Of a stretch of 64,000 nucleotides of DNA, positions 7,574 through 15,761 are shown piece by piece; within the stretch, counting starts at the first letter, position 1, and every line of letters starts with the position of its first letter. A program made the translations under genes and the position numbers. Location of the stretch: positions 62,001 through 126,000 of the forward strand of contig JANWIP010000010.1 of assembly GCA_025449845.1 (NCBI GenBank), read 5' to 3'. The notes below the pieces were generated by a model. The model ran no database searches, was not told where the DNA came from, and saw nothing but the letters and a program-made list of their open reading frames with translations. Origin of the DNA: Solirubrobacteraceae bacterium. GTDB lineage: Bacteria; Actinomycetota; Thermoleophilia; Solirubrobacterales; Solirubrobacteraceae.

Positions 7574-9259
7574 TCATGCGTGGCTGCTCACTTGCTGCTT
7601 GCTCGCGGGGTCGATCCGCTTGCCGTCGAGGCGCTCGGCGAGGCGAGATGCGAGGGCCATGATCGTGAGCGCGGGGTTGGCTGACCCTTGGGTTGGCATC
7701 ACGCTGCCGTCGCACACGAATAGGTTTGGTATTCCCCAGGCGCGGTGGTCTCGGTCGATGACGCCGGTCTCGGGTTTGTCTGACATTGGGCAGCCGCCGA
7801 CGAGGTGGGCGTAGCGGTCGATCGTGAGGATGTCCTGTGCTTCGGCGGCGTGGAGGATTTCGTGAAGCTTGTTCTTGGCGTAGGCGATGTTCGCTCGGTC
7901 GTTCTCGCATTGCGTGTAGTCCAGGCGCGCGACGGGCATCCCGTTACGGTCGGTCTGCTCGGCGAGCGTGACGCGGTTCTCCGCTCTGGGCAGGAGCTCT
8001 GAGAGGCAGCCGATCGTGTACCAGTGGTTGTAGTCGCGCATGTACTCCCTGAGCGACTGCCCCCAGTGTCCGTCGGCGAGGACGTGCTCGGCCCACCCGA
8101 TCGGCAAAGGGCCTACGGTCTGGATCGAGAAGCCGCGGGCGAACCCGCGTCCGGGGTCTGTCTCATAGAACTGCTCGGAGCTGATCTCCGGCGGAGGCGC
8201 CTTGTACATGCGCATCTCCTCGGGAAAGCGTCCAGCGACCTGGGGTGCGCCCTGCACCATGATCCCCCGTCCCACGAGGTCGTTCTCGTTGGCGAGACCG
8301 TTGGGGAACCGGCTGCTGGTGGAGTGCAGCAGCAGCCGTGGCGTCTCGATCGAGTATCCGGCGACAGTGATCGCCTCTGCTGCTTGGAAGTGCTCCTGGT
8401 TGTCGTGGAAGTAGGTGACGCCGGTGCAGCGTCCGGTCTCGTCGGTCTCGATCTGCGTGACCATGCAGTCGGCGCGCACCTCGACGCCGTGCTCCAGCGC
8501 GTCGGGGATGTGGGTGACGAGCGGGGATGCCTTTGCGCCGACCTTGCAGCCTTGTAGGCAGAAGCCGCGGTAGATGCAGTGCGGGCGGTGCCCGAAGCTG
8601 CCATTGGCGATTCCGACTGGGCCAACGCGCATCTCGATCCCGAGACGCCTGGCCCCCTCCCACGCCTTCAGCGCACCGGCGCCGACCGGGTGCGGGCCGT
8701 GCGGATAGTCGTGGGGGTCGCCCCAGGGCCAGAATTCGCCGGCGACGGGCAGCTCGCGCTCTAGGCGCTCGTAGTGGGGCTTGAGATCCTCGTAGGTAAT
8801 GGGCCAGTCGGCGGCTACTCCGTCGCGGGTGTAGACCTCGAAGTCTGAGGGGTGAAAGCGTGGAGTGAACCCGGCGTAGTGGATCATCGAGCCGCCGACG
8901 CCGCGGCCACAGTTGTTCTTGCCGAGCTCCACGGGGTCTTCGCCGCCGATGATGCGCTCCTCCGTCCAGTACAGCGGGTGCGCGCCGGCCTCGTCTGAGA
9001 CCCAATCCTCGTCGGGGTCCCAGAACGGCCCGGCCTCGAGTACGAGCACGCGCCAGCCTTTGCGGGCGAGTCGTTGCGCGAGCGTTGCGCCGCCGGCGCC
9101 CGCACCGACGATCAGCATGTCGACCGTCTCGTCGGGGCTGTAGCGGCGCATACGCTCGCGCCCTGGCACACCTCTCCGGTGTGGATCGAGCAGAAACGCG
9201 GAGTCGTTCTCGGGTGGGCGCACTGCGCCCTTGAGAGCGACACGCAGACGTTCTCTCAC
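7574..9259 (-). CDS. GMC-family FAD oxidoreductase
   Basis: A 561-residue glucose-methanol-choline oxidoreductase. The FAD Rossmann motif GAGAGG is at residues 52-57, followed by VLEAGPFWDPDEDW. The C-terminal block DGSVMPTQGSANPALTIMA and the preceding HLVGGCPM are the usual GMC substrate/FAD motifs. The GTG at 9259 overlaps the upstream stop (GTGA) and keeps the segment LLDPHRRGVPGRERMRRY; a later ATG at 9151 is the alternative. It resembles the large subunit of membrane sugar or alcohol dehydrogenases, and the preceding gene encodes a gluconate-2-dehydrogenase-subunit-3-like partner. No cytochrome subunit follows, so the electron acceptor is unknown. Confidence 0.88.
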   Translation of the reverse strand: MRERLRVALKGAVRPPENDSAFLLDPHRRGVPGRERMRRYSPDETVDMLIVGAGAGGATLAQRLARKGWRVLVLEAGPFWDPDEDWVSDEAGAHPLYWTEERIIGGEDPVELGKNNCGRGVGGSMIHYAGFTPRFHPSDFEVYTRDGVAADWPITYEDLKPHYERLERELPVAGEFWPWGDPHDYPHGPHPVGAGALKAWEGARRLGIEMRVGPVGIANGSFGHRPHCIYRGFCLQGCKVGAKASPLVTHIPDALEHGVEVRADCMVTQIETDETGRCTGVTYFHDNQEHFQAAEAITVAGYSIETPRLLLHSTSSRFPNGLANENDLVGRGIMVQGAPQVAGRFPEEMRMYKAPPPEISSEQFYETDPGRGFARGFSIQTVGPLPIGWAEHVLADGHWGQSLREYMRDYNHWYTIGCLSELLPRAENRVTLAEQTDRNGMPVARLDYTQCENDRANIAYAKNKLHEILHAAEAQDILTIDRYAHLVGGCPMSDKPETGVIDRDHRAWGIPNLFVCDGSVMPTQGSANPALTIMALASRLAERLDGKRIDPASKQQVSSHA

Positions 9260-9984
9260 TCGAGGCCCCGTTCGTGGACATCGTGCACGGGGTCGACTCC
9301 GAACTCCGGTGGGGCCTCCCAGTGCTCGCGTTGCCCGGCGCCGAGCCGTGCGTAGCCGCGTGGGTAGGCGGGGCCGCCGAAGCCAATCTCGTTCCATGCC
9401 CAGGGGTGTGAGTAGAACGCGCCGAGCACGCCGCGCATCACCACTCCCCACGCCTTCGTGACGGGCAGCTCCCAGTCGAGCTTGCCTTCGGAGAACCGCT
9501 GGACGATCTCGTGCTGGGTCTCTGAGCTGGCGGCGGCGAACCCGTCGTCTGAGCCGTGCTCGCGGGCGCTGTCGTCGAGGTTGGCGGCGACCTGCTGCCA
9601 GGTCTCGGGGTCGGGCGGCATGTCGTGGTGGCGAAACCCGTCGAGGCGGCCGGCGTGGAGTTTCGCATCGACCATCTCAAGCACGGGGATGCGCGGCTCT
9701 GCGTCCTGGCCAGTCACGACGTCGCAGAACGCTCCCAGCGTGCGCGCCTCCTGTTCGGTGAAGAAGCGGATCGGTGGGACGTTCGCTACCCGGTCGAGCA
9801 CGACTCCGCGCGTCTTCGCGTCCCAATGGGAGGCGGCGGTCAGCACGTCGTAGTCGGGGTAGCGCCCGCGCATCTGCGGCGTGGTGCCCTTGCGCTGGTG
9901 TGGGAGCCCTGCGGGCGGCCTCGGCGTGGTGTCGCCGCCCTGCTTAGGGAGATGCCCGGCGGAGGAGCTCGGTGCCTGCGCCAT
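9256..9984 (-). CDS. Gluconate 2-dehydrogenase subunit 3-like protein
   Basis: A 242-residue protein if begun at the ATG at 9984, or 205 residues from 9873. Motifs RFFTEQEARTLGAFCDVVTG and GKLDWELPVTKAWGVVMRGV followed by AFYSHPWAWNEIGFGGPAYP match the small subunit 3 that accompanies GMC dehydrogenases. That subunit normally carries a Tat signal for export of the complex; none is visible here, so the complex may be cytoplasmic. It overlaps the GMC gene by four bases, and the 9984 start lies five bases after the upstream stop. Confidence 0.8.
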   Translation of the reverse strand: MAQAPSSSAGHLPKQGGDTTPRPPAGLPHQRKGTTPQMRGRYPDYDVLTAASHWDAKTRGVVLDRVANVPPIRFFTEQEARTLGAFCDVVTGQDAEPRIPVLEMVDAKLHAGRLDGFRHHDMPPDPETWQQVAANLDDSAREHGSDDGFAAASSETQHEIVQRFSEGKLDWELPVTKAWGVVMRGVLGAFYSHPWAWNEIGFGGPAYPRGYARLGAGQREHWEAPPEFGVDPVHDVHERGLE

Positions 9985-9989
9985 TGCCC

Positions 9990-10415
9990 TCAGCGCTCCC
10001 GCTCGGCGAGCGCCGCCGCGAGGCCCATGCCGCCGACGAGAGCGAGCGAGCCGGGCGCGAGCAGCGGCGGCCCCATAACGATGTTGTAGAGCGGCTCTGA
10101 GAACCCGCCGGGCCGCTTGCGCACGCCTTGTATGTGGGTGTAGACGCCGATCAGTCCGTCCAGGCAGTACAGGGCAGATACAGCGGGCAGCACGGTCCTC
10201 GCGGCTCGCTTGGAGCCCACGCCTGCGAGTCCGGCGGCGGTGAGCAGCGGTGAGAGCGCGACGGGGGTCCACATCCACTTGTCGCCGAAGGAGCCGCGGA
10301 AGTGCTCGAAGTAGATCTCCAGGCCGAGCGGCAGCGCGCTTGCGGCGGTCGCGGCGGCGAGGGTGCGCTGCGCGCGTCCGCGGCGCAGGTTTGCCAGCAG
10401 TCGCTTGGCGCTCAT
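9990..10415 (-). CDS. Conserved membrane protein of the GMC operon
   Basis: A 141-residue protein with about four hydrophobic helices, beginning MSAKRLLANLRRGRAQR. Distinct motifs are LEIYFEHFRGSFGDKWMWTP and YTHIQGVRKRPGGFSEPLYN. It is fused by overlaps to the TPP enzyme upstream (ATGA) and lies five bases before the subunit-3 gene. No family was recognised; position suggests a membrane anchor for the dehydrogenase or the oxidase. Confidence 0.7.
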   Translation of the reverse strand: MSAKRLLANLRRGRAQRTLAAATAASALPLGLEIYFEHFRGSFGDKWMWTPVALSPLLTAAGLAGVGSKRAARTVLPAVSALYCLDGLIGVYTHIQGVRKRPGGFSEPLYNIVMGPPLLAPGSLALVGGMGLAAALAERER

Positions 10416-12202
10416 CGTCCTGGGAGGAACTCGGGCAGCTTCTGGCGCAGCGCTTGGGCGATGATCCGCCGGCTGCCAGGGTCTCCGTGCAGGATCGCCT
10501 TGGCGAACGAGCGGGCCTGCTCGATCGTGATGTGCGGCGGCAGCGGCGGCACTTCGGGGTCACAGCACACCTCGAGCACGGTGGGCCGGTCGGCGGCGAG
10601 CGCCTGATCCCAGCACGCGCCGATCGCTTCGGGGTCGTCGGTGCGGATGCCGTTCAGCCCGATCATTTCCGCCCAGCGCGCGTAGGGCACGTCGGGTAGT
10701 TCCTGGGACTCGACGAACTTTGGGTCGCCGGACATCGCGCGCTGCTCCCAGGTGACCTGGTTGAGGTCGCGGTTGTTGAGCACGAGCACGATCAGCCGCT
10801 GGTCTGACCAGCGCTCCCGGTACTTGGCGATCGTGATCAGCTCGGCGAGCCCGTTCATCTGCATCGCCCCGTCGCCGACGAGCGCGATCACGGGCCTGTC
10901 AGGGTGCGCGAACTTCGCGGCGATCGCATATGGCACACCCGGTCCCATCGTCGCGAGGGTGCCTGAGAGGGTGGCCATCATGCCGGCGCGTAACCGCACG
11001 TCGCGGGCGTACCAGTTGGCCGCCGAACCGGAGTCGGAGGTGAGGATCGCGCCGTCGGGTAGGCGCTTTGAGAGCTCGTGGAAGATCAGCTGCGGGTTGA
11101 TCGGCTGGGCGGGCTCGTGAGCGCGCTTATCGATGACCTGCCACCACTCGCTCATGTTCTTTTCGATCTTCTCCCGCCAGCCGCGGTCGTCCTTGCGCTC
11201 GAGCAACGGCAGGAGCGCTTTGAGGGTGAGCGCGCTGTCGCCGACGAGGTTTACCTCCATTGGGTAGCGGATGCCGAGCATCCTGCCGTCCAGGTCGATC
11301 TGCACGCCGCGGGCCTGGCCCTCCTCGGGCAGGAACTCCGAGTAGGGGAAGCTGGAGCCGACCATCAGTAGCGTGTCGCAGTCCTGCATCATGTCCCAGC
11401 TGGGGCGTGTGCCCAGCAGGCCGATTGAGCCGGTGACGAACGGCAGGTCGTCGGGTACGGCGGCCTTGCCGAGCAGCGCCTTGGCGACCCCGGCGCCAAG
11501 CGTGTCGGCGACCTCGATCACCTCTTGGGTGGCGTGCAGCGCGCCGGCGCCGACGAGCATCGCTACGCGCTCGCCCGCGTTGAGCGCCTCGGCGGCACGC
11601 CGCAGCTGCTCGTCGTTGGGCGTGACGTTCGGGGGTGTGTAGCCGGGGCCGGAGTGAACGGTGCCGTGAGCGTGCGGTGGTGTCGGCACGGCTGGTTCCA
11701 TCTGCAGGTCGTTGGGGACGATCACGCAGGTGACGGTGCGCTCGGAGAGCGCGATCCGCATCGCGCGGTCGATCAGGTGACGGATCTGGCCGGGCTCGGT
11801 TGCCATCTGGACGTACTCGTGCGCGACGTCCTTGTAGAGGGTGGTGAGGTCGACCTCCTGCTGATAGTTGCCGCCCAGGCCGAGCCTGGCCTGCTGACCG
11901 ATGATCGCGACGACCGGCTGGTGGTCGAGCTTCGCGTCGTAGAGGCCGTTGAGCAGGTGAATCGCGCCGGGGCCGGAGGTGGCGAGACACACGCCGGCTT
12001 CACCTGTGAACTTGGCGTGCGCACAGGCCATGAAGGCGGCCATCTCCTCGTGGCGAACCTGGATGAACTCTGGGCAGTCATCTGCGCGGCCGAAGGCGCC
12101 CATGATGCCGTTGATGCCGTCGCCGGGGTATCCGTAGATGCGTTTCACTCCCCACTCGTTCGCTAGCCGGTTGAGCAGGTGGTCGGCGACGGTCTCGCTC
12201 AT
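10412..12202 (-). CDS. Thiamine-pyrophosphate enzyme, pyruvate oxidase/PoxB-like
   Basis: A 596-residue three-domain TPP enzyme. The N-terminal pyrimidine domain carries the catalytic Glu in VRHEEMAAFMACAHAK and SGPGAIHLLNGLYDAK. The C-terminal TPP domain carries GDGAMQMNGLAELITI and ends the ThDP motif at VLVLNN. Overall it is closest to pyruvate:quinone oxidoreductase/acetolactate synthase-like proteins. A PoxB membrane-binding tail is not obvious. It heads an operon with a membrane protein and a GMC dehydrogenase and is itself coupled to a 20-codon leader ORF. Substrate cannot be fixed from sequence; pyruvate is the family default. Confidence 0.85.
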   Translation of the reverse strand: MSETVADHLLNRLANEWGVKRIYGYPGDGINGIMGAFGRADDCPEFIQVRHEEMAAFMACAHAKFTGEAGVCLATSGPGAIHLLNGLYDAKLDHQPVVAIIGQQARLGLGGNYQQEVDLTTLYKDVAHEYVQMATEPGQIRHLIDRAMRIALSERTVTCVIVPNDLQMEPAVPTPPHAHGTVHSGPGYTPPNVTPNDEQLRRAAEALNAGERVAMLVGAGALHATQEVIEVADTLGAGVAKALLGKAAVPDDLPFVTGSIGLLGTRPSWDMMQDCDTLLMVGSSFPYSEFLPEEGQARGVQIDLDGRMLGIRYPMEVNLVGDSALTLKALLPLLERKDDRGWREKIEKNMSEWWQVIDKRAHEPAQPINPQLIFHELSKRLPDGAILTSDSGSAANWYARDVRLRAGMMATLSGTLATMGPGVPYAIAAKFAHPDRPVIALVGDGAMQMNGLAELITIAKYRERWSDQRLIVLVLNNRDLNQVTWEQRAMSGDPKFVESQELPDVPYARWAEMIGLNGIRTDDPEAIGACWDQALAADRPTVLEVCCDPEVPPLPPHITIEQARSFAKAILHGDPGSRRIIAQALRQKLPEFLPGR

Positions 12203-12261
12203 AACGCTCCCTTTCGGTCGGCGTGGGTAAAGCGCGGGGTCATGTCGTTCTCGGCGCTCAT
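12199..12261 (-). CDS. 20-residue leader ORF coupled to the TPP-enzyme gene
   Basis: An ATG six bases after AGGAGG opens a 20-codon frame encoding MSAENDMTPRFTHADRKGAL. Its TGA overlaps the ATG of the TPP-enzyme gene (ATGA). A GGGTAG promoter box lies ten bases before its start, so the transcript is nearly leaderless. The peptide has no amino-acid run typical of attenuation. It may simply deliver ribosomes to the downstream start. Confidence 0.5.
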   Translation of the reverse strand: MSAENDMTPRFTHADRKGAL

Positions 12262-12271
12262 GCTCTGCCTC

Positions 12272-12297
12272 CTACCCTTGTGCTGGCGCCGCAAAAC
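12272..12297 (-). promoter_or_regulatory. Putative SigB/SigF-type promoter of the TPP-GMC operon
   Basis: Minus-strand GTTTTG (12292-12297), 14-base spacer, GGGTAG (12272-12277), lying inside the last codons of the upstream glycosyltransferase gene. AGGAGG overlaps the end of the -10 box, implying a very short leader. Confidence 0.6.
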
Positions 12298-14038
12298 TCC
12301 GTCGCGATGCGTGAGCCTTCGTGCGTTGACGGTGCTCGATGAGCGGTGGGCGTTCCTCGAGGGTTACGTGGCGTGTCTCCATCAGCTCGGAGGCGTTGCT
12401 GGTGGGTGGCAGGATGATTGAGCTGCAGGCGTGGCTGTCGGCGAACTCCGGCCCGAGAAAGCGCGTTTGGGCAGCGAGGAGCACGGCGTAGGCCATCGCT
12501 GAGAGGTCGCGCAGTGGCTGGTGGCGGTTTTGCCTTTGCCCGAGGTCGACTTGGGCGAGCGCGTCCAGGCCGCAGGTTCGCCAGCTGTCGATCAGCATTG
12601 CTATCTCGACGCCGTAGCCTGCGGCGAACGGGATCTGTTCGAGCAGCGCCCGGCGCCCGGCGGTCTCCCCCGCGAGCGGCTGGTCGAACACGGCGAGCTG
12701 CGGGGCATGGAGGTTGAGCAGCGGCCTTGCCATCAGCTCGGTGACGCGCCCGCCGCCTTCGGCGAGCACGGTGTCGCCGTTGCGGAACGGGCGACGGAAG
12801 GTGCCCTTGACGAGGTGTATGTCGGGGTCGCAGATCAGCGGGCCGAGGAGCCCGAGGAGGAATCCCTCATGGAAGTCCTCCGTGTCTGTGTCGGCGAACG
12901 CGACGATTTCGCTGCTGGTCGAGGCGAGTCCTCGCCACATCGCGTCGCCCTTGCCTTGTGAGGGTCCGTAGTCGGCCAGCAGCTCATCCTCTTGGGCGAC
13001 GTGGAGCCCGGCTTGGCGGGCGATCGCGACGGTCTCGTCCTGGGAGGCGGCGTCGATGACGAGCACCTCGTCGAGCAGACCGGCGTCTTTGAGCCTGGCG
13101 GCGGTGCGAGCGATCGGGTCGATCGTTGGTGCGACTTCGCGGGCTGGCAGCAGGAGAGCGATGGTGTGCTGCTTGACGGCGAGCAGCTGGCCGAGCGGGA
13201 ACTCGCTGGCGTTGTAGGAGCGGCGGGCTCGCCAGTCTGCGCGCGTGAGGTCTTGCGCGAGGCCGCGCGGAGCGCGCCCGTCGGTGCGGGCGGAGGTCCT
13301 CACCCGGACGTGGCGGGGGCGGTGGATGGCGATGCCTTGGCTGGTGAGCGCGTGGGCTAGCGCCTCGTCCTCGAGCGCTGCGCGTACTGGCAGTCCGCCG
13401 CAGCGCTCATACGCGGCGGCGGTCAGCGCGAGCGATGCGCCGGAGAAGTGCGGGTGCTCGACGAGCGCGCCGCCTGTGGTCTGCTGGACGGCGAGCGCGA
13501 GCCGCGTGGTGGCGCCCAGTTCGCGCACGGCGAGGGCATGTGGGTCGAGCGTGTCTCGCTCTGTTGGGTCGAGCTCGATGAGTCCTCCGATCGCGGCGGC
13601 GCCCGACCGCGAGAGGGCAAGTTGCGCTGAGAGCCAGTCGCCGGCGACGGTCGTGTCGGCGTCGCTGCTTGCGATCAGCCCGTCGGGTCGTTCGAGGCTC
13701 ATGAGTCGTCGGCAGGCGATGTCCATGCCCAGGCGTCGGGCGCGTCCGACGCCTTGGGGATGCGGAAGGGTGACGGCGTGGATGGCGAGCTGCTCGTTCA
13801 GCCGGGCGGTCTGCTGGATGACTCCGAGCGTGTGGTCGCGGCAGCCGTCGAGGATCGCGAGTACCTCGTAGCTGTTGGCGGGCATGTCGTGCTGGCTGGC
13901 GAGCGCGTGCAGGCAGGCGGCGATCCGGGGGGCCTCGTCGCGGGCCGGGATGACGACGACTGCGTGGAGGTCGGGGTGCGGCGGTGCGAGCTCGACGGCC
14001 GCCGGCATCCCGTGGAGGTCTCGCGGGTGCTCGTTCAT
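12272..14038 (-). CDS. Tandem GT2 glycosyltransferase, C-half glucosyl-3-phosphoglycerate synthase-like
   Basis: A 588-residue protein with two GT-A domains. Domain 1 (about 25-290) starts HAVVVIPARDEAPRIAACL and has the metal motif SSDADTTV. Domain 2 (about 300-540) starts TIALLLPAREVAPTIDPIA and has VIDAASQDET, YGPSQGKGDAMWRG and the metal motif FADTDTEDF, as in GpgS, which makes glucosyl-3-phosphoglycerate from an NDP-glucose. The final 45 residues are polar. The ATG overlaps the upstream stop (ATGA). Fusion of a GT2 to a GpgS-like domain is unusual; family GpgS is a single domain of about 300 residues. Acceptor of the first domain is unknown. Confidence 0.8.
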   Translation of the reverse strand: MNEHPRDLHGMPAAVELAPPHPDLHAVVVIPARDEAPRIAACLHALASQHDMPANSYEVLAILDGCRDHTLGVIQQTARLNEQLAIHAVTLPHPQGVGRARRLGMDIACRRLMSLERPDGLIASSDADTTVAGDWLSAQLALSRSGAAAIGGLIELDPTERDTLDPHALAVRELGATTRLALAVQQTTGGALVEHPHFSGASLALTAAAYERCGGLPVRAALEDEALAHALTSQGIAIHRPRHVRVRTSARTDGRAPRGLAQDLTRADWRARRSYNASEFPLGQLLAVKQHTIALLLPAREVAPTIDPIARTAARLKDAGLLDEVLVIDAASQDETVAIARQAGLHVAQEDELLADYGPSQGKGDAMWRGLASTSSEIVAFADTDTEDFHEGFLLGLLGPLICDPDIHLVKGTFRRPFRNGDTVLAEGGGRVTELMARPLLNLHAPQLAVFDQPLAGETAGRRALLEQIPFAAGYGVEIAMLIDSWRTCGLDALAQVDLGQRQNRHQPLRDLSAMAYAVLLAAQTRFLGPEFADSHACSSIILPPTSNASELMETRHVTLEERPPLIEHRQRTKAHASRRSFAAPAQG

Positions 14039-15192
14039 GGGGGGCTTCCCCCGGCGGCGATTAGCTGTTGTGCTTGTTCGTAGTCCTCGTCGCGATCGTG
14101 GGTTAGTGCACCGACGAGCTTGTCGTGGTGCGAGTACCACACGGTGAATGCGCCGTCGGGGTGCTCGTCGAGTCTGCATCGGTCGTGGCCGTCGCCCCAG
14201 GCTGCGTACTTGAGGGTGTGCGGGCCGATGGTCGACCAGAAGCCGGGCACGTCTTGCCAGTGCGTGTTCTGGCCGGCGAGTACGCGCCCGGCGATCTCGC
14301 CTTGGCCGAGCGCGTCGCCCCAGTGTTCTACGCGCAGTCGTCGTCCTGCGCTGCGGTTGTGGGCGTAGGCGACGTCGCCGACAGCGAGCACCCGGTCGTG
14401 GGCTCGCATCTGCGCGTCGGTGAGGATCGCTCCCTTGACGATCGTAAGGCCCGCTTGCTCGGCTAGCTCGCTGCGGGGCTGAACCCCCATGCCGAGCACC
14501 ACGTTGTCGGCCTCGATCGGATCGCCGTGGTTGAGCGCGACGATGCGGCCGTTGTGCACGGCGCAGACCTTCACGCCCATCCGTAGCGTCACGCCGAGGT
14601 CCGCGAGCCAACGTGCGATGTGCTCGGCGGCCTCGGCGCCGAGGCGCTGCTGCTGCGGCGCTGATTCTTGGCCGACGAGCGTGACGTGGGTGCCGCGCAG
14701 CGCGAGCGATGCGGCTAGCTCGCAGCCGATGAAGCCGGTGCCGAGCACGATGGTGCGGGTGCCTGGCTTGGCTTGTGAGGCGATGCGTTCGCTGTCGGGT
14801 CGCTCGCGCATCGTATGTACCCGCGGGTCGTCCAGGCCGGGCAGGTCCGGGCGGGATGGTTCGGCGCCGGTGGCGAGCACGATCACGTCGGCTCTGAGCG
14901 CATAGCCGTCGGCGTGAACGGCGCCTGTGCTGGGGTCGATGGCTGTGACTTGGCAGCCGAGGCGCAGCTGGATGTCGTGCTCCTCAAACCAGCTTGGCTC
15001 CTCGATCGGTAGCTCGCTGGTGTCGAGCTCGCCGCGCAGGAACTCCTTGGTCAGCGGGGGCCGGCTGTAGGGGATGAGGGTCTCCTTGCCGAGCATCGTG
15101 ACCTCTGCCGTGCCGCCTGCTTCGCGGTAGGCGCGGGCGGTTGCCAGGCCGGCGGGGCCGGCGCCGACGATCACGATCCGCCGTGGGCTCAT
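14035..15192 (-). CDS. NAD(P)/FAD-dependent oxidoreductase (ferredoxin-reductase type)
   Basis: A 385-residue pyridine-nucleotide-disulfide-type flavoprotein. FAD motif VIVGAGPAGLATARAY is at residues 7-22, and SRPPLTKEFLRG follows. The NAD(P) motif VLGTGFIGCELAASLALRG is near 150, and the second FAD contact VLAVGDVAY near 265. This architecture matches rubredoxin/ferredoxin reductases rather than Cys-dependent reductases, as no CxxxxC is present. Both ends overlap neighbours by four bases. No ferredoxin gene is adjacent, so the electron partner is unknown. Confidence 0.85.
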   Translation of the reverse strand: MSPRRIVIVGAGPAGLATARAYREAGGTAEVTMLGKETLIPYSRPPLTKEFLRGELDTSELPIEEPSWFEEHDIQLRLGCQVTAIDPSTGAVHADGYALRADVIVLATGAEPSRPDLPGLDDPRVHTMRERPDSERIASQAKPGTRTIVLGTGFIGCELAASLALRGTHVTLVGQESAPQQQRLGAEAAEHIARWLADLGVTLRMGVKVCAVHNGRIVALNHGDPIEADNVVLGMGVQPRSELAEQAGLTIVKGAILTDAQMRAHDRVLAVGDVAYAHNRSAGRRLRVEHWGDALGQGEIAGRVLAGQNTHWQDVPGFWSTIGPHTLKYAAWGDGHDRCRLDEHPDGAFTVWYSHHDKLVGALTHDRDEDYEQAQQLIAAGGSPP

Positions 15193-15761
15193 CGGCCGTC
15201 GAAGCGGTCGAGCCTGTACTGCTCTTGGCGTGCGTCGAGCGCGTGCCAGCGGGCGAGCTCGCGAGCGAGCCGGTCGTGCAGCTCATCGCCGGTCAGCGGC
15301 TCGTCGCGCCCAATGCCGCGCCAGCTGACAGTGAGCACGCTCGCACCAAAGCTGAGCTGTGTCTTGATCCAGCCGATGGCGTCCGCGAGCGCTGGCGGCT
15401 GTAGGTAGTAGAGGACCTCTGAGCAGACGATCAGATCCCATGAGCCAGGCGGGGTTTCCTCGGGAAAGCTGGCGCGCAACAGATCGACGTTGCTGACACT
15501 TTGCAGGTTGCGGCGGGCGAGCTCCAGGGCGCTGAGGGAGAAGTCGATCGCGACGACGTGCTGGCAGCGCGCGGCGAGCTGGCCGGTGAACACGCCGATC
15601 GAGCAGCCAACCTCCAGGGCCAGGCCATGGGTTTGCTTCGGCAGCGCTGCGAGCGTCGCCGCGTACTTTTCTTGCTCGTAGCTGCTGGTGCGATAGCCCC
15701 AAGGGTCCGGGCTTTGCTTGTAGAGACGCTCGAAGCGCTCGAGGTCGGCGGTGGCGCTCAT
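15189..15761 (-). CDS. Class I SAM-dependent methyltransferase (NodS-like)
   Basis: A 190-residue Rossmann methyltransferase. The SAM motif LEVGCSIGVFTGQLA lies near residues 49-63, the acidic ribose contact is VVAIDFSLSALELAR, and motif IV is WDLIVCSEVLYYL. The N-terminus RLYKQSPDPWGYRTSSYEQ resembles NodS-type N-methyltransferases. ATGA overlaps join it to the acyl-CoA dehydrogenase gene before it and the flavoprotein after it. NodS partners a NodB deacetylase, and a NodB-fold deacetylase is encoded two genes upstream, which fits N-methylation of a deacetylated amino sugar. Confidence 0.82.
   Translation of the reverse strand: MSATADLERFERLYKQSPDPWGYRTSSYEQEKYAATLAALPKQTHGLALEVGCSIGVFTGQLAARCQHVVAIDFSLSALELARRNLQSVSNVDLLRASFPEETPPGSWDLIVCSEVLYYLQPPALADAIGWIKTQLSFGASVLTVSWRGIGRDEPLTGDELHDRLARELARWHALDARQEQYRLDRFDGR

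Noticed and set aside
9256-10563. 435-codon minus frame covering the whole GluDH3 and membrane-protein region
   Set aside because: Its first part is antisense-like shadow of the 9990-10415 gene and the TPP gene end; only the last 242 codons look like protein.
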